Origin: CAZVVT01 sp964630595
Lineage (GTDB): Bacteria; Chlamydiota; Chlamydiia; Chlamydiales; VFKH01
NCBI GenBank assembly: GCA_964630595.1
Contig: CAZVVT010000002.1
Coordinates: 186,001-250,000, forward strand
DNA length: 64,000 nucleotides
Direction: 5' to 3'
The notes beneath the pieces are model-generated. The model made no database searches and had not been told where the DNA came from. It was given only the letters and a program-made list of their open reading frames with translations. This document shows, in pieces, positions 17,400-26,215 of this stretch (the first letter of the stretch is position 1; each line of letters opens with the position of its first letter). A program made the position numbers and the translations under genes.

Positions 17400-18269
17400 T
17401 TAACTCCAAAACTTTAACGGCTTCTCGGGGCCTTCACAACCAATGAATTGAGCGACAGCCAAACGTGCCGTTTTTGTCACAGGTGACACCGCATGAAGAT
17501 TGGTGGAATTAAACAAAACACAATCCCCTGCATGAGGCTGAATCTCAACTACTGGAGGAGGAAGCTTATCACGCGCAATCCCATAGCTATCCCCTCGCAA
17601 AGCATCATATTCTGCCGTTGGAAGTGACTTTTGCCATAGTTGCAAAGCTCCCCCCCCTTCTTCAGCCGCTTGAACATAAACATTCGCGGCTATTTGCCCC
17701 CAAAGAGGTCTTCCTCGACGGCTCGCATCATCTCTTTCCAATTTGTCTTCATGAGGAAAAATTTCTTTCCCTGGCTCAAGCGCACGACAAAGCCCTGCAA
17801 ACATCGCCTTCTTGTCCATACGTCCTAGACTGCCGCCATAAGGCCATGCTTCATCTAATCTCAATCGAACCAAATCAATAGGAGATGGATGGGGAGCACA
17901 GAAACGTCGTAACGCTTCAATATTGTCTGTTGCAGTAGAAAAATATTCCTTTTCTAAATCGAGATTATCGGGCGTTTCATAATATGCAATACCAACACGT
18001 CCTATTCCTGGAGCATTTGTGTACTCCTTCACTTTTCCACTTAAAAGCACTCCGCTTACAGATTTACAGGCATCCTTTGGGTAAAACCCAGGGATAACAA
18101 TAGCGGCAATACGTTTATTAAAAAGCGCCGTGATTTCAAAGGCATTCAAATGCGATGCGATGACAACGGGATACGCGGTGCTCCCACGCACAACTGTTGC
18201 TAGGGTTCGTGTTCCCGAAACCTCAAGTGCCCTTCCTACCACTGCACGCGCCACACCCAACGCCATCAT
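17400..18269 (-). CDS. 2-oxoglutarate/Fe(II)-dependent oxygenase-like protein
   Basis: About 289 residues; GGGAGGAAG lies before the ATG pair at 18269/18266. The region FPHEDKLERDD provides the H-x-D of the iron site, and CVLFNSTNLHAVSPV with RLAVAQFIG provides the distal His and the Arg that binds 2-oxoglutarate, the pattern of prolyl-hydroxylase-type oxygenases. AANVYVQAAEEGGGALQLW fits the strand pair around the site. Substrate unknown (protein, peptide or small molecule). It precedes alaX on the same strand by 20 bases. Confidence 0.8.
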   Translation of the reverse strand: MMALGVARAVVGRALEVSGTRTLATVVRGSTAYPVVIASHLNAFEITALFNKRIAAIVIPGFYPKDACKSVSGVLLSGKVKEYTNAPGIGRVGIAYYETPDNLDLEKEYFSTATDNIEALRRFCAPHPSPIDLVRLRLDEAWPYGGSLGRMDKKAMFAGLCRALEPGKEIFPHEDKLERDDASRRGRPLWGQIAANVYVQAAEEGGGALQLWQKSLPTAEYDALRGDSYGIARDKLPPPVVEIQPHAGDCVLFNSTNLHAVSPVTKTARLAVAQFIGCEGPEKPLKFWS

Positions 18270-18341
18270 CTTCCTCCCAGATAGCTGAAATCTTCACGGA
18301 ATCTTAGCATGCACGGCATTTCGGTCAAACAACTTTGTCTC

Positions 18342-19082
18342 TTAGCGAGAAGTCGCAGTGGTAGAGTATAAAACTTCCTTTCCGAGTTTATAAACAACAG
18401 CGAAAACACCCATAGCTCGCATTTTTCGTATAGATCCCAACATCAATTGGCTGACACTATCCACAGTCATGCTACTTTGCCAACGTGTGAGTGCTGTGTT
18501 AGCGGGATGTCCTGCAAGGCTTCCTGCAGCTCCAGCAACAAATGCGGCTGCGTAGTCGACAGCTTTGTTGTCGCCGAATGTTTTCCTCATGACTGCAGCC
18601 AATCGATCAGCAACACTCAGGCCTCCAACGAAAGCGGTTTCTTGCACCGCAATCACCCCGCCCTGCTTTGCTGTGAATCTCCTGAGAGATTCACGGACAG
18701 TCCAACCCATGGTTTGACCATTGAAAACTGCTAAAACAGGAGCTGAGACAACTCCTACCACTGCGGAACTTGTAAGCGTTGATAATAAACCACCCATATC
18801 GGACCTCCCAGAAAGTGCTTTTTCTACAACACTTTGAACGATCATTTGCGTTCCAACGATAGCTCCGACAGTAGGAGCCGCCTTTACGCCACCCTTCATA
18901 CTCGCCATGAAGGTCATGTCCGAAACGAATTGCCCTTTTTGTTGAGCGCTTTTTGCAACCATGTCGCGAAACACCGGAACAATGGCAACGGACGCTGCTA
19001 TAGGGGGCACAACATAGGGAGTTATTGAACTCCATACTCCTTTCGGAGGCTGTCCACTTGAAGCGGCTGCTTGTGTTGACAT
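18342..19082 (-). CDS. Hydrophobic hypothetical protein resembling mitochondrial carriers
   Basis: 246 residues with AAAGGAA ribosome site. Several Gly/Ala-rich amphipathic segments recur at about 90-residue spacing. The stretch around residue 105 (SSAVVGVVSAPVLAVFNGQ) followed by RESLRRFTAKQGG, and the stretch around 185 (FVAGAAGSLAGHPANTALTRWQ), look like the G-x-x-x-G...P-x-x-x-x-K/R-x-x-Q signature of eukaryotic mitochondrial solute carriers, with R-x-x-x-x-x-G-x-x-x loops in between. The acidic residue normally after the Pro is absent, so it is at best divergent. No other family recognised. Confidence 0.5.
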   Translation of the reverse strand: MSTQAAASSGQPPKGVWSSITPYVVPPIAASVAIVPVFRDMVAKSAQQKGQFVSDMTFMASMKGGVKAAPTVGAIVGTQMIVQSVVEKALSGRSDMGGLLSTLTSSAVVGVVSAPVLAVFNGQTMGWTVRESLRRFTAKQGGVIAVQETAFVGGLSVADRLAAVMRKTFGDNKAVDYAAAFVAGAAGSLAGHPANTALTRWQSSMTVDSVSQLMLGSIRKMRAMGVFAVVYKLGKEVLYSTTATSR

Positions 19083-19128
19083 AGGTCTATTCCTTTTTAG
19101 CGGAGTTCAAATCGCTACTATTTATCTT

Positions 19129-19189
19129 GAAGGCCCGCAGGGCCTTCTACATAGTACTCGCTAGAGTCTGCCCGCAAGGGCAGCTCTAG
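19129..19189. terminator. Two adjacent strong hairpins downstream of ndk
   Basis: Hairpin one: GAAGGCCC (19129-19136), loop GCA, GGGCCTTC (19140-19147). Hairpin two: CTAGAG-CTGCCC type stem around the tetraloop GCAA, spanning 19161-19189 with one unpaired T. Both lie between the ndk stop and the start of the next minus-strand gene. Hairpin two is in the right place for ndk termination, though no long T run follows on the minus strand. Neither continues an ORF. Confidence 0.55.
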
Positions 19190-19210
19190 AGGGCACTTGT
19201 ACCCTTTCGC

Positions 19211-19639
19211 TTAGCGAGTGCGGGAGCAGATTTCTTCGGGCTTAAAGAAGAATGCGATTTCGGCGGCTGCAGTCTCGGGGCTATCGGAACCGTGAACAGC
19301 GTTTTCATCGATGGAGGAAGCGAAGTCGGCGCGGATGGTGCCGGGCTTGGCTTCGCGCGGGTTGGTGGCGCCCATGGTGTCGCGGTTCTTGAGAACAGCG
19401 TTATCGCCTTCGAGGCACATGACGACGACGGGGCCGGAGATCATGAAGGAGACGAGGGCAGGGAAGAAGGAGCGGGCTTTGTGGACGGCGTAGAAAGCTT
19501 CCGCTTGCTGACGAGAGAGGTGGACCATTTTCTGGGCCACGACATGCAGGCCGGCGCGCTCGAGACGATCGATAACGGCGCCAATGTTGTTTTTGCCGAC
19601 GACGTCGGGCTTGAGAATAGAGAGTGTTCGTTGCTTCAT
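19211..19639 (-). CDS. ndk: Nucleoside diphosphate kinase
   Basis: Transfers the gamma-phosphate of ATP to NDPs through a phospho-histidine. 142 residues, typical. MKQRTLSILKPDVVGKNNIG is the family N-terminus; MGATNPREAKPGTIRADF and ENAVHGSDSPE carry the active-site His. It sits 28 bases downstream of mreB on the same strand. Confidence 0.98.
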   Translation of the reverse strand: MKQRTLSILKPDVVGKNNIGAVIDRLERAGLHVVAQKMVHLSRQQAEAFYAVHKARSFFPALVSFMISGPVVVMCLEGDNAVLKNRDTMGATNPREAKPGTIRADFASSIDENAVHGSDSPETAAAEIAFFFKPEEICSRTR

Positions 19640-19666
19640 GCCGAAGAGAATAGCAGAGGCGGAAAT

Positions 19667-20752
19667 TTAGAGTGAAATTTTCTTGTTCTTGAACTTGTCC
19701 AAGTACTCAAGCGCCTTGCCGGTGCCAAGGCAGACGGCGAGAAGCGGGTTAGGCGCGACGATGACAGGCAAGCCCGTCTCCTTCATAAGAGCTTTGTCGA
19801 GTCCCTTCATAAGAGCGCCGCCGCCAGCGAGGACGATGCCGCGCTCAACGAGGTCGGCAGCCAGCTCTGGGGGGCATTTTTCCAAAGTGAGCTTGACCGC
19901 TTCGATGATCTGCTGGAAGGGCTCCATCAAGCATTCGCGGATTTCAACCGAATTGATGCGCTTAGTGACAGGCAGGCCGGCCACTTGGTCGCGGCCGCGC
20001 ACTTCCATTTCGAGTTCATTGTCGCCCAAAGAGAAGGCGGAGCCAATCGTAATCTTGATCTCTTCCGCTGTGCGGGGACCAATCATGAGATTGTAGGTGC
20101 GTCTCATGTAGTTGATGATGCAATCGTCAAACTCATCGCCCGCAATGCGCAGGGAACGCGACTCTACAATGCCGCCGAGAGAGATAATGGCAATTTCCGT
20201 CGTACCACCGCCGATGTCGACGATCATATTCGCAGCCGGTTCGTGCACAGGCAGGTCAACACCGATCGCAGCCGCCATCGGCTCTTCGATCAATACTACT
20301 TCTTGCGCACCTGCGTGAAGAGCGGAGTCTTCTACCGCACGCTTTTCTACGCCGGTGATCCCAGAGGGTACTGCAATGAGAATGCGCGGACGGAAGATGC
20401 TCTTCGTGGGAGTCACGCGCTGGATGAGCGCTTTCAACATCCCTTCGGCAATCTCAAAGTCGGCAATCACCCCATCCTTCATAGGACGGACAGCATGAAT
20501 CTTTTGCGGAGTACGGCCCAACATCGCCTTGGCCTTGTGACCGACGGCAAGAACCTCGTTGGTCTTGGAATCTACCGCCACCACGGAGGGCTCCGTCAGG
20601 ACAATGCCTTTGCCGCGCACGAACACCAATGTGTTCGCCGTACCCAGGTCAATGCCAATGTCGTTGGAGAAAACACCCCAGAGTCGGGAACGGGTGTTTG
20701 CTTTGAGTTTTCGCCACTGAGATATGATGTCTAAGTTGTTCGTGCTAGCCAT
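19667..20752 (-). CDS. mreB: Rod-shape determining actin homologue MreB
   Basis: 361 residues. In chlamydiae, which lack FtsZ, MreB organises division-site peptidoglycan. Actin-fold phosphate loops are visible: IGIDLGTANTLVFVRGKG, IVDIGGGTTEIAIISLGG and IVLAGGGALMKGLD. The start is ATG 20752, two bases after the SNF2 gene stop, so it is translated from the same transcript. The mreB/SNF2 pairing is the known chlamydial order. Confidence 0.98.
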   Translation of the reverse strand: MASTNNLDIISQWRKLKANTRSRLWGVFSNDIGIDLGTANTLVFVRGKGIVLTEPSVVAVDSKTNEVLAVGHKAKAMLGRTPQKIHAVRPMKDGVIADFEIAEGMLKALIQRVTPTKSIFRPRILIAVPSGITGVEKRAVEDSALHAGAQEVVLIEEPMAAAIGVDLPVHEPAANMIVDIGGGTTEIAIISLGGIVESRSLRIAGDEFDDCIINYMRRTYNLMIGPRTAEEIKITIGSAFSLGDNELEMEVRGRDQVAGLPVTKRINSVEIRECLMEPFQQIIEAVKLTLEKCPPELAADLVERGIVLAGGGALMKGLDKALMKETGLPVIVAPNPLLAVCLGTGKALEYLDKFKNKKISL

Positions 20753-20753
20753 A

Positions 20754-23700
20754 TTACGTGTGCAATAACTCCAGTACTTCTTCCCATGTCAATTTAGCAA
20801 TTGCCTCATCGTCGCAGCTGATCACCTTCTTGACAAGGCCTTTCTTACGGTTTTGTAATTCAATAATTTTCTCTTCAATAGTGCCTAAAGTAACCAACTT
20901 GTAGGCCGAAACTTTCTTCGTTTGACCAATGCGGTGGACGCGGTCGGTCGCCTGGTTTTCCACCGCCGGATTCCACCACATATCATAGTGGATGACCGTG
21001 TCAGCACCGGTGATGTTCAGCCCCACTCCCCCCGCTTTGAGCGATACGAGGAAGAAGGGAATTGTCTCATCGCTGTTGAATTGATCGACAATATCGACGC
21101 GGTTTTTGGAACTTCCATCGAGATAGCAGTGTTTGATCGCCCGTCTTTGCAAATCATCACGCAGAATGCCGAGCATCGATGTGTACTGACTGAAGATCAC
21201 CGTTTTGTGGCCACTGCTGATCAAGTTTTCCATCAACTCCATCAGCAATTCGTACTTGGCAGAATCGCCCTCTTCCGCCTTCTCTTTTGCAAAAATAGCT
21301 GGGTGGCAGCAGATCTGCTTCAAACGCGTCAGCGTTGCCAGCACCTGAATCTGCACCTTGTCGAACCCTTCGCGATCGACCAACTTCTTGAGCTCTTCGC
21401 GCGCCGACTTCGCATAGGATTGGTAGAGCTCTTTTTGCAGATCGGTCAAGTGGCAGTGGTAGACAATTTCCGAAACAGGAGGGAGCTCTTCGAGAACATC
21501 CTGCTTCAAGCGGCGCAAAATAAACGGCGCCACTTTGCGTTTCAGTAGCTCTGTCGACTGCCCTTGCGTCTTTAAATACTTCTCTTGGAAGCGCTCAAAG
21601 CTGCCCAGTAGTCCCGGCATGAGGAAGTCAAAGAGGCTCCACAGATCCTCCAGAGAGTTCTCAATCGGCGTGCCGGTCAGCACTAAACGATGCGCCGCCT
21701 CAATCTGCTTCACCGACTTCGCATTGCGCGTTGCGCGGTTCTTAATATGCTGCGCTTCATCGAGAATCACGTAGCCGAAGCGAATATCCTTATAAGTATC
21801 GATGTCCTTCTGCAATAGGTTGTAGGAGGTGATGATGACGTCGTGCGCCTCAATCTGCCCCATCAACTTTTTGCGGCTGAGCGGAATGCCGTCGACCACC
21901 AACACCTTCATCTTCGGACTGAAGCGCGCAATTTCTTGCTTCCAATTGTACACCAACGAAGTGGGGCAGACGATGATCGACGACGCTTTCTTGTCGTCAA
22001 TCTTCATCTGCGACAGAGCGCAAATCGCCTGCACAGTCTTTCCAAGGCCCATGTCATCAGCCAAAACACCGCTGAGATACATGCCACGAAGCCTTTCGAG
22101 CCACTGCACGCCCTCGACTTGGTAGTTGCGCAGATGGTCTTGGAACTCTTTGGGAATGGGTCCCGATTTGACCTCTTTCAGCCCCAGGATCTGCTCTTGG
22201 ATGGTTTTCAACTGATCGCTCATGCTCCACTTTACAGGGAGATTTTCAAAGAGCGAGGGATGGATGTTCACCAAACTCCACAGTGGACGCTGTTCTGTGT
22301 GGTTGTCCAAACGCGTCAGCCCCACCTCATCAAAGAGATGAAGCAGCGGTCCGAGAATATCGAGATTGAGTACGAGAACCTTTTTCTTGCCCTCCAAGTC
22401 GATGTAGGGCTTTTTCGTAGAGTAGCATTCCCATAGCTGCGCCAGCTTGACCGCTTTCAAGTAGCCGCTGACTTCCAGCTTCACCTGGTAGTGCGTTGCA
22501 GAGCTCTCTTCGAAGAAGATTTCGAAGGAGCTGTTGTCGTAGACGAATTTCTCCAGCAGCGCTTTGGGGCAATCAAAATGGACCTGAGAAGCTGCCTTAG
22601 GCACGACTTCGGTCATGAACTCGACGATGCGTTTTTCACTCTTGGCGATGTAGACGCCCCGCTTTTCATCGAAGAAGAAATCCTCGAAGAGCTCTTTTGT
22701 GATGCGCTGCTCTTCCAGCAGATCGCGCGCCAAAATTCCCTTCGACGAAACAAAGCTCTTGGCGTGGTCGTAGGTCAATTCCGACTCCGCTGTCGGGATT
22801 TCGAGATTTCCATAGCGCCAGTAAAGGCGCGCTTCGAGTTCCGCGCCGTGCCAATCCAATTCCACACGCGCCTTCAACTCTCCCGCAAAAGGCAGAGTGA
22901 CGATGGAATCGATCGCTTTGCGCCCACTGACGTCGGCGTAGCTCTTCAGCTGCGGCAGAGCATTCTCCACCAGCGACCCAAAGAGGGGCTCGGGGATGGC
23001 CATCTTAGGAATTGTCTGCAGATGGCGCAGGTGCAAACGCTTGATGGAGTCCTTGAAGCGGTAGTAGCAGCCGTCGAGAATCACCCCCGGCTTGGCGCAC
23101 TCCTGCAACTTGCCCTCTTCGGGCAAAAGACGCTTTTCGTCGAGGCAGAGGCGCGGCTGCATGATGATGCGCGGACTATCGACATTCACCGCATCGAGCT
23201 CAAACGAAAGCCCCACCTGCTGCGGCGAGCCCTTCAGGGGCGTTTCGAGAGAACCATTAAAGAGGCAGGGCAGATTCACCAGGTCGCCGCTGCCAAAACG
23301 CTTGCGCGCCTGCAGCGCAATGTCAAGCGAACGGGCCAGCAGCGTGGCAAAAGCCTCCGCCTCCAGCTCCGCAATGCGCAAAACGTCGCTTTGAGGAAAG
23401 CGGGCGTGTTCCATGATTAGGCCGATGATGTCGGCTCCTGGCCCTTGAAAGGACTGGCGGGAGAAAAAGCGCTTCTTGCCCAGCAGCGTCACCGGCTCGC
23501 AGTAGCGCACCCCTTCTAAAAATTCTTTTACGTTGCAGACCTGCAGCGGCTTGCTGCGCTGCGGCAAGCGCAGGCAAATCTGGAAGTTGATGGCCGGACC
23601 GCTGTCGAGGTTGAAGACCACCCCTAAATCGGCATGCTCCTCTTCCAGGGTCTCTTGGGGCATAAAGAAGGGGCTCTCCGCCAGAAGCTGAGAGGCAAAA

Positions 23701-24119
23701 AGGTAGTCCTTCAGCAGCTCCTTTTGGGCGGCGGCGCTCTGCTTTGCCGAGACCTTAGAGGCAGCCTCGTCAATTACTTTTTTGATCGTCCCCTTCGCCT
23801 TCTTTTCGGAGGAGTAGGTGAGCAAAATGTTGTCGATGTGCTGCTCTAGGTGGAAGAGGAAGGCGGCCAAGTGCTGGCAGTCAAAATTGTAGGTGCAGTC
23901 GCAGTTGGAATCGGTGACGCGCGACTGTCCACGGTCAATTTCGACCTCGCACTCGTAGGCGTGGTCATATTGCCCTTTGACCTTGGCGTTGAGGCGCATT
24001 TTGCCCTCGTCTAAGAGAGCAATAGAGGCGTTCTCTACAGCTTCTTTTTCAAAGAGCTTTTGCCCCTCTTTGAGGACGTTAGGGGCGAAATCTTGTTTTA
24101 GACTGCGAAAATTCAACAT
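20754..24119 (-). CDS. SNF2-family DNA translocase/helicase with N-terminal SWIM zinc finger
   Basis: 1121 residues. A SWIM motif (CDCTYNFDCQH, about residues 73-83) is followed by a ~550-residue region of unclassified strands and helices, then the SNF2 ATPase: VLADDMGLGKTVQAICAL (Walker A), SIIVCPTSLVYNW, VILDEAQHIKN (DEAQ-box), LTGTPIENSLEDLWSLFDF, and the C-terminal RecA lobe with VIFSQYTSMLGILR, GVGLNITGADTVIHYDMWWNP and ATDRVHRIGQ. ATP-driven remodelling of DNA-bound proteins is likely; the substrate is unknown. Chlamydia carries the homologue next to mreB. Confidence 0.95.
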   Translation of the reverse strand: MLNFRSLKQDFAPNVLKEGQKLFEKEAVENASIALLDEGKMRLNAKVKGQYDHAYECEVEIDRGQSRVTDSNCDCTYNFDCQHLAAFLFHLEQHIDNILLTYSSEKKAKGTIKKVIDEAASKVSAKQSAAAQKELLKDYLFASQLLAESPFFMPQETLEEEHADLGVVFNLDSGPAINFQICLRLPQRSKPLQVCNVKEFLEGVRYCEPVTLLGKKRFFSRQSFQGPGADIIGLIMEHARFPQSDVLRIAELEAEAFATLLARSLDIALQARKRFGSGDLVNLPCLFNGSLETPLKGSPQQVGLSFELDAVNVDSPRIIMQPRLCLDEKRLLPEEGKLQECAKPGVILDGCYYRFKDSIKRLHLRHLQTIPKMAIPEPLFGSLVENALPQLKSYADVSGRKAIDSIVTLPFAGELKARVELDWHGAELEARLYWRYGNLEIPTAESELTYDHAKSFVSSKGILARDLLEEQRITKELFEDFFFDEKRGVYIAKSEKRIVEFMTEVVPKAASQVHFDCPKALLEKFVYDNSSFEIFFEESSATHYQVKLEVSGYLKAVKLAQLWECYSTKKPYIDLEGKKKVLVLNLDILGPLLHLFDEVGLTRLDNHTEQRPLWSLVNIHPSLFENLPVKWSMSDQLKTIQEQILGLKEVKSGPIPKEFQDHLRNYQVEGVQWLERLRGMYLSGVLADDMGLGKTVQAICALSQMKIDDKKASSIIVCPTSLVYNWKQEIARFSPKMKVLVVDGIPLSRKKLMGQIEAHDVIITSYNLLQKDIDTYKDIRFGYVILDEAQHIKNRATRNAKSVKQIEAAHRLVLTGTPIENSLEDLWSLFDFLMPGLLGSFERFQEKYLKTQGQSTELLKRKVAPFILRRLKQDVLEELPPVSEIVYHCHLTDLQKELYQSYAKSAREELKKLVDREGFDKVQIQVLATLTRLKQICCHPAIFAKEKAEEGDSAKYELLMELMENLISSGHKTVIFSQYTSMLGILRDDLQRRAIKHCYLDGSSKNRVDIVDQFNSDETIPFFLVSLKAGGVGLNITGADTVIHYDMWWNPAVENQATDRVHRIGQTKKVSAYKLVTLGTIEEKIIELQNRKKGLVKKVISCDDEAIAKLTWEEVLELLHT

Positions 24120-24158
24120 CTATTGTGGCCAGGGTTATAGCAGCTTCAGCATAAATTG

Positions 24159-24188
24159 TTGCTCAAAAAAGTTTCCGACCCGTATCCT
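24159..24188 (+). promoter_or_regulatory. Probable sigma-70 promoter for tRNA-Gly
   Basis: TTGCTC (24159-24164) and TATCCT (24183-24188) are separated by 18 bases and end 11 bases before the tRNA, a sensible placement for a tRNA promoter. Both boxes are imperfect, so this is a prediction from spacing and position. Confidence 0.4.
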
Positions 24189-24199
24189 CTTTCTTCCTT

Positions 24200-24271
24200 G
24201 CGGGCGTAGCTCAGCGGTAGAGCATCACGTTGCCAACGTGAGGGTCGTGAGTTCGAACCTCATCGCCCGCT
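24200..24271 (+). tRNA. tRNA-Gly (anticodon GCC)
   Basis: Acceptor stem GCGGGCG/CGCCCGC, D-arm GCTCAGCGGTAGAGC, anticodon loop TTGCCAA in stem CACG/CGTG, T-arm GTGAGTTCGAACCTCAT. Anticodon GCC reads GGC/GGU. Discriminator T, no encoded CCA. It lies 17 bases before the trigger-factor gene. Confidence 0.97.
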
Positions 24272-24288
24272 AATAAGAAAGGATCGGG

Positions 24289-25617
24289 ATGAATAAAACA
24301 ATGGAAAATGAGTTACTTTCATTAAGTGTTATTGAAGAGCCCGGTTGTTCCGTCAGAGTCGACGTAAAAGCTCAACCTAAGCTTGTTTTAAAAGCCCATC
24401 AAAAGGCCATTGACAACGTCCGCAAGCAGGTTTCCATCCCCGGTTTCCGCAAGGGCCGCGTTCCTGAAGGACTTCTTTTTACCCATTTTTCGACCAACAT
24501 CGACCGCGAATGGCGCGATGTTTTGCTCAATGACGCCTTCCAGTCCACGGTTGAGCTCCTGGGCAAAGCCCCCATTCGCAATGCTAAAGACCGCGTCGAG
24601 GCCCGCATTAAGACGATTTCGACGCAGGCCGATCCAGCGACTCTCTACTTTGCTTACGAATGCTACCCCATCGTCCCCTCTTTTGACGCAGACTCTATTA
24701 AGGTGGACTTGCCTCCTCGCAAAGAGGTCACCGATGCCGATGTTGAAGCGACGATCGAGCAGGCGCGCCTGGCTTGGGCGGAGTGGGACGAGGTGAAAGA
24801 CCGCGCTGTGCAGGAGGGCGACTATGTCCGCCTCGACCTGACAGAGATCGAGCCCTACCAAACCACGCTCTTCTCGGGCCGTCAGCTGCAAGCCAAAGAG
24901 GGCAAGATGGCCGACTGGCTGAAAGCGCTGGTCATCGGGACAAAGCCAAACGAAAGCCGCGAGGGCTTTTCCGTTCCCGAGCAGGCGTTTGAAGAAGATG
25001 ACGTTGAAGACGAGCTGAAAGCTCTCTTCAAGCCCGCCCGCTACCGCGCAACAGTGCGCTCTATTGAAACACCCACTTTGCCCGAGCTCAACGACGATTT
25101 CGCCAAGAAGCTCGGAGCCGACAATGTGCAGCAGATGCGCGAGCGTATTAAGATGCGTCTGATTGCGCAAAACGAAGCAAAGCGCCACAAGGCGATCAGC
25201 GATGCGCTAGAAGAAGCCATTTTTGTGCAGGTCCCCTTCGAACTTCCTAAGTCCTTGGTAAACAAGGATGCCGACGCTTTTGAGAACAGCAAAATGCAGC
25301 TTCTCAAGACCCACGGCCACCTGACAGAGGCGGAAGTGCGCGGTCACAAGGCAAAGCTGCGTCAGCTCTCCGAGCGTGACAGTCAGAAGCGCCTTGCGCT
25401 CTACTACCTTTTGGCGGAGTACAATAAGAAGAATGGCATCGAAGTGTCTCGCAAGGACATGAACGACAAGCTTTCTCAGGTTCTCTCTCACATTCCCCAA
25501 GAGCAATTACCGACTGTTGTGAAGAATTTGACAGAGGAGTTCTACTCGGCTGTCATGTCCGAAACGGTGATTGAAAAAGGTTTAGAGCACATCGCTTCGA
25601 AAAAAGCTGTGTCATGA
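24289..25617 (+). CDS. tig: Trigger factor, ribosome-associated chaperone and prolyl isomerase
   Basis: 442 residues. The ribosome-binding signature is visible as SIPGFRKGRVP near residue 50. The middle part (EGDYVRLDLTEIEPY ... GTKPNESREGFSVPEQ) corresponds to the FKBP-like domain and the remainder to the long helical substrate-binding arms. AAGGATCGGG precedes the ATG at 24289. The order tig-clpP-clpX matches Chlamydia. Confidence 0.96.
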   Translation: MNKTMENELLSLSVIEEPGCSVRVDVKAQPKLVLKAHQKAIDNVRKQVSIPGFRKGRVPEGLLFTHFSTNIDREWRDVLLNDAFQSTVELLGKAPIRNAKDRVEARIKTISTQADPATLYFAYECYPIVPSFDADSIKVDLPPRKEVTDADVEATIEQARLAWAEWDEVKDRAVQEGDYVRLDLTEIEPYQTTLFSGRQLQAKEGKMADWLKALVIGTKPNESREGFSVPEQAFEEDDVEDELKALFKPARYRATVRSIETPTLPELNDDFAKKLGADNVQQMRERIKMRLIAQNEAKRHKAISDALEEAIFVQVPFELPKSLVNKDADAFENSKMQLLKTHGHLTEAEVRGHKAKLRQLSERDSQKRLALYYLLAEYNKKNGIEVSRKDMNDKLSQVLSHIPQEQLPTVVKNLTEEFYSAVMSETVIEKGLEHIASKKAVS

Positions 25618-25630
25618 TAAGCTAAAGCTT

Positions 25631-26215
25631 ATGTCACTTGTTCCCTATGTCATTGAAGATACCGGCCGCGGTGAGCGGTCCATGGATATCTATTCGCGTC
25701 TATTAAAGGACCGAATCATCCTGATCGGCACGGAGATTTCCGACGGTCTAGCCAACGCGGTCATTGCGCAGCTGCTCTTTTTGCAGACGGAAGACCCCAA
25801 GAAGGATATCAGCATCTACATCAACTCTCCGGGCGGCTATATCACGGCTGGTCTAGCGATCTTTGATACGATGCAGTTCATGCCCTTCGACATCAACACC
25901 TACTGTATTGGGCAAGCCTCCTCGATTGCGGCGCTTCTGTTAGCGGCTGGAACGAAGGGCAAGCGGTTTGTTCTTCCCAACAGCCGCGTGATGATCCACC
26001 AACCCTCTGGTGGTGTGGGTGGTTCCTCCGAAGACATCGCGCGCCAAGCGCAAGAGATTGTGCGCGCCAAGCAGAAGCTGTCGGAAATTCTCGCCGCCTG
26101 CACAGGGCAGACGATGGAGAAGATTTCGGAAGACTCCGACCGCGACTATTTTTTGAGTGCCGACGAAGCGATTGCCTACGGCATTGCAGACAAAAAGGTA
26201 ATGAAAACCAAGTGA
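25631..26215 (+). CDS. clpP: ATP-dependent Clp protease proteolytic subunit
   Basis: 194 residues, serine peptidase that forms a 14-mer with ClpX. Catalytic Ser in GQASSIAALLLAAG, catalytic His in VMIHQPSGGVGG, Asp in the DRDYFLSADEA region; YINSPGGYITAGLAI forms the substrate-strand. It overlaps clpX by 4 bases (ATGA-type overlap at GTGA), so the two are coupled. Corresponds to the clpP copy next to tig in Chlamydia. Confidence 0.98.
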   Translation: MSLVPYVIEDTGRGERSMDIYSRLLKDRIILIGTEISDGLANAVIAQLLFLQTEDPKKDISIYINSPGGYITAGLAIFDTMQFMPFDINTYCIGQASSIAALLLAAGTKGKRFVLPNSRVMIHQPSGGVGGSSEDIARQAQEIVRAKQKLSEILAACTGQTMEKISEDSDRDYFLSADEAIAYGIADKKVMKTK

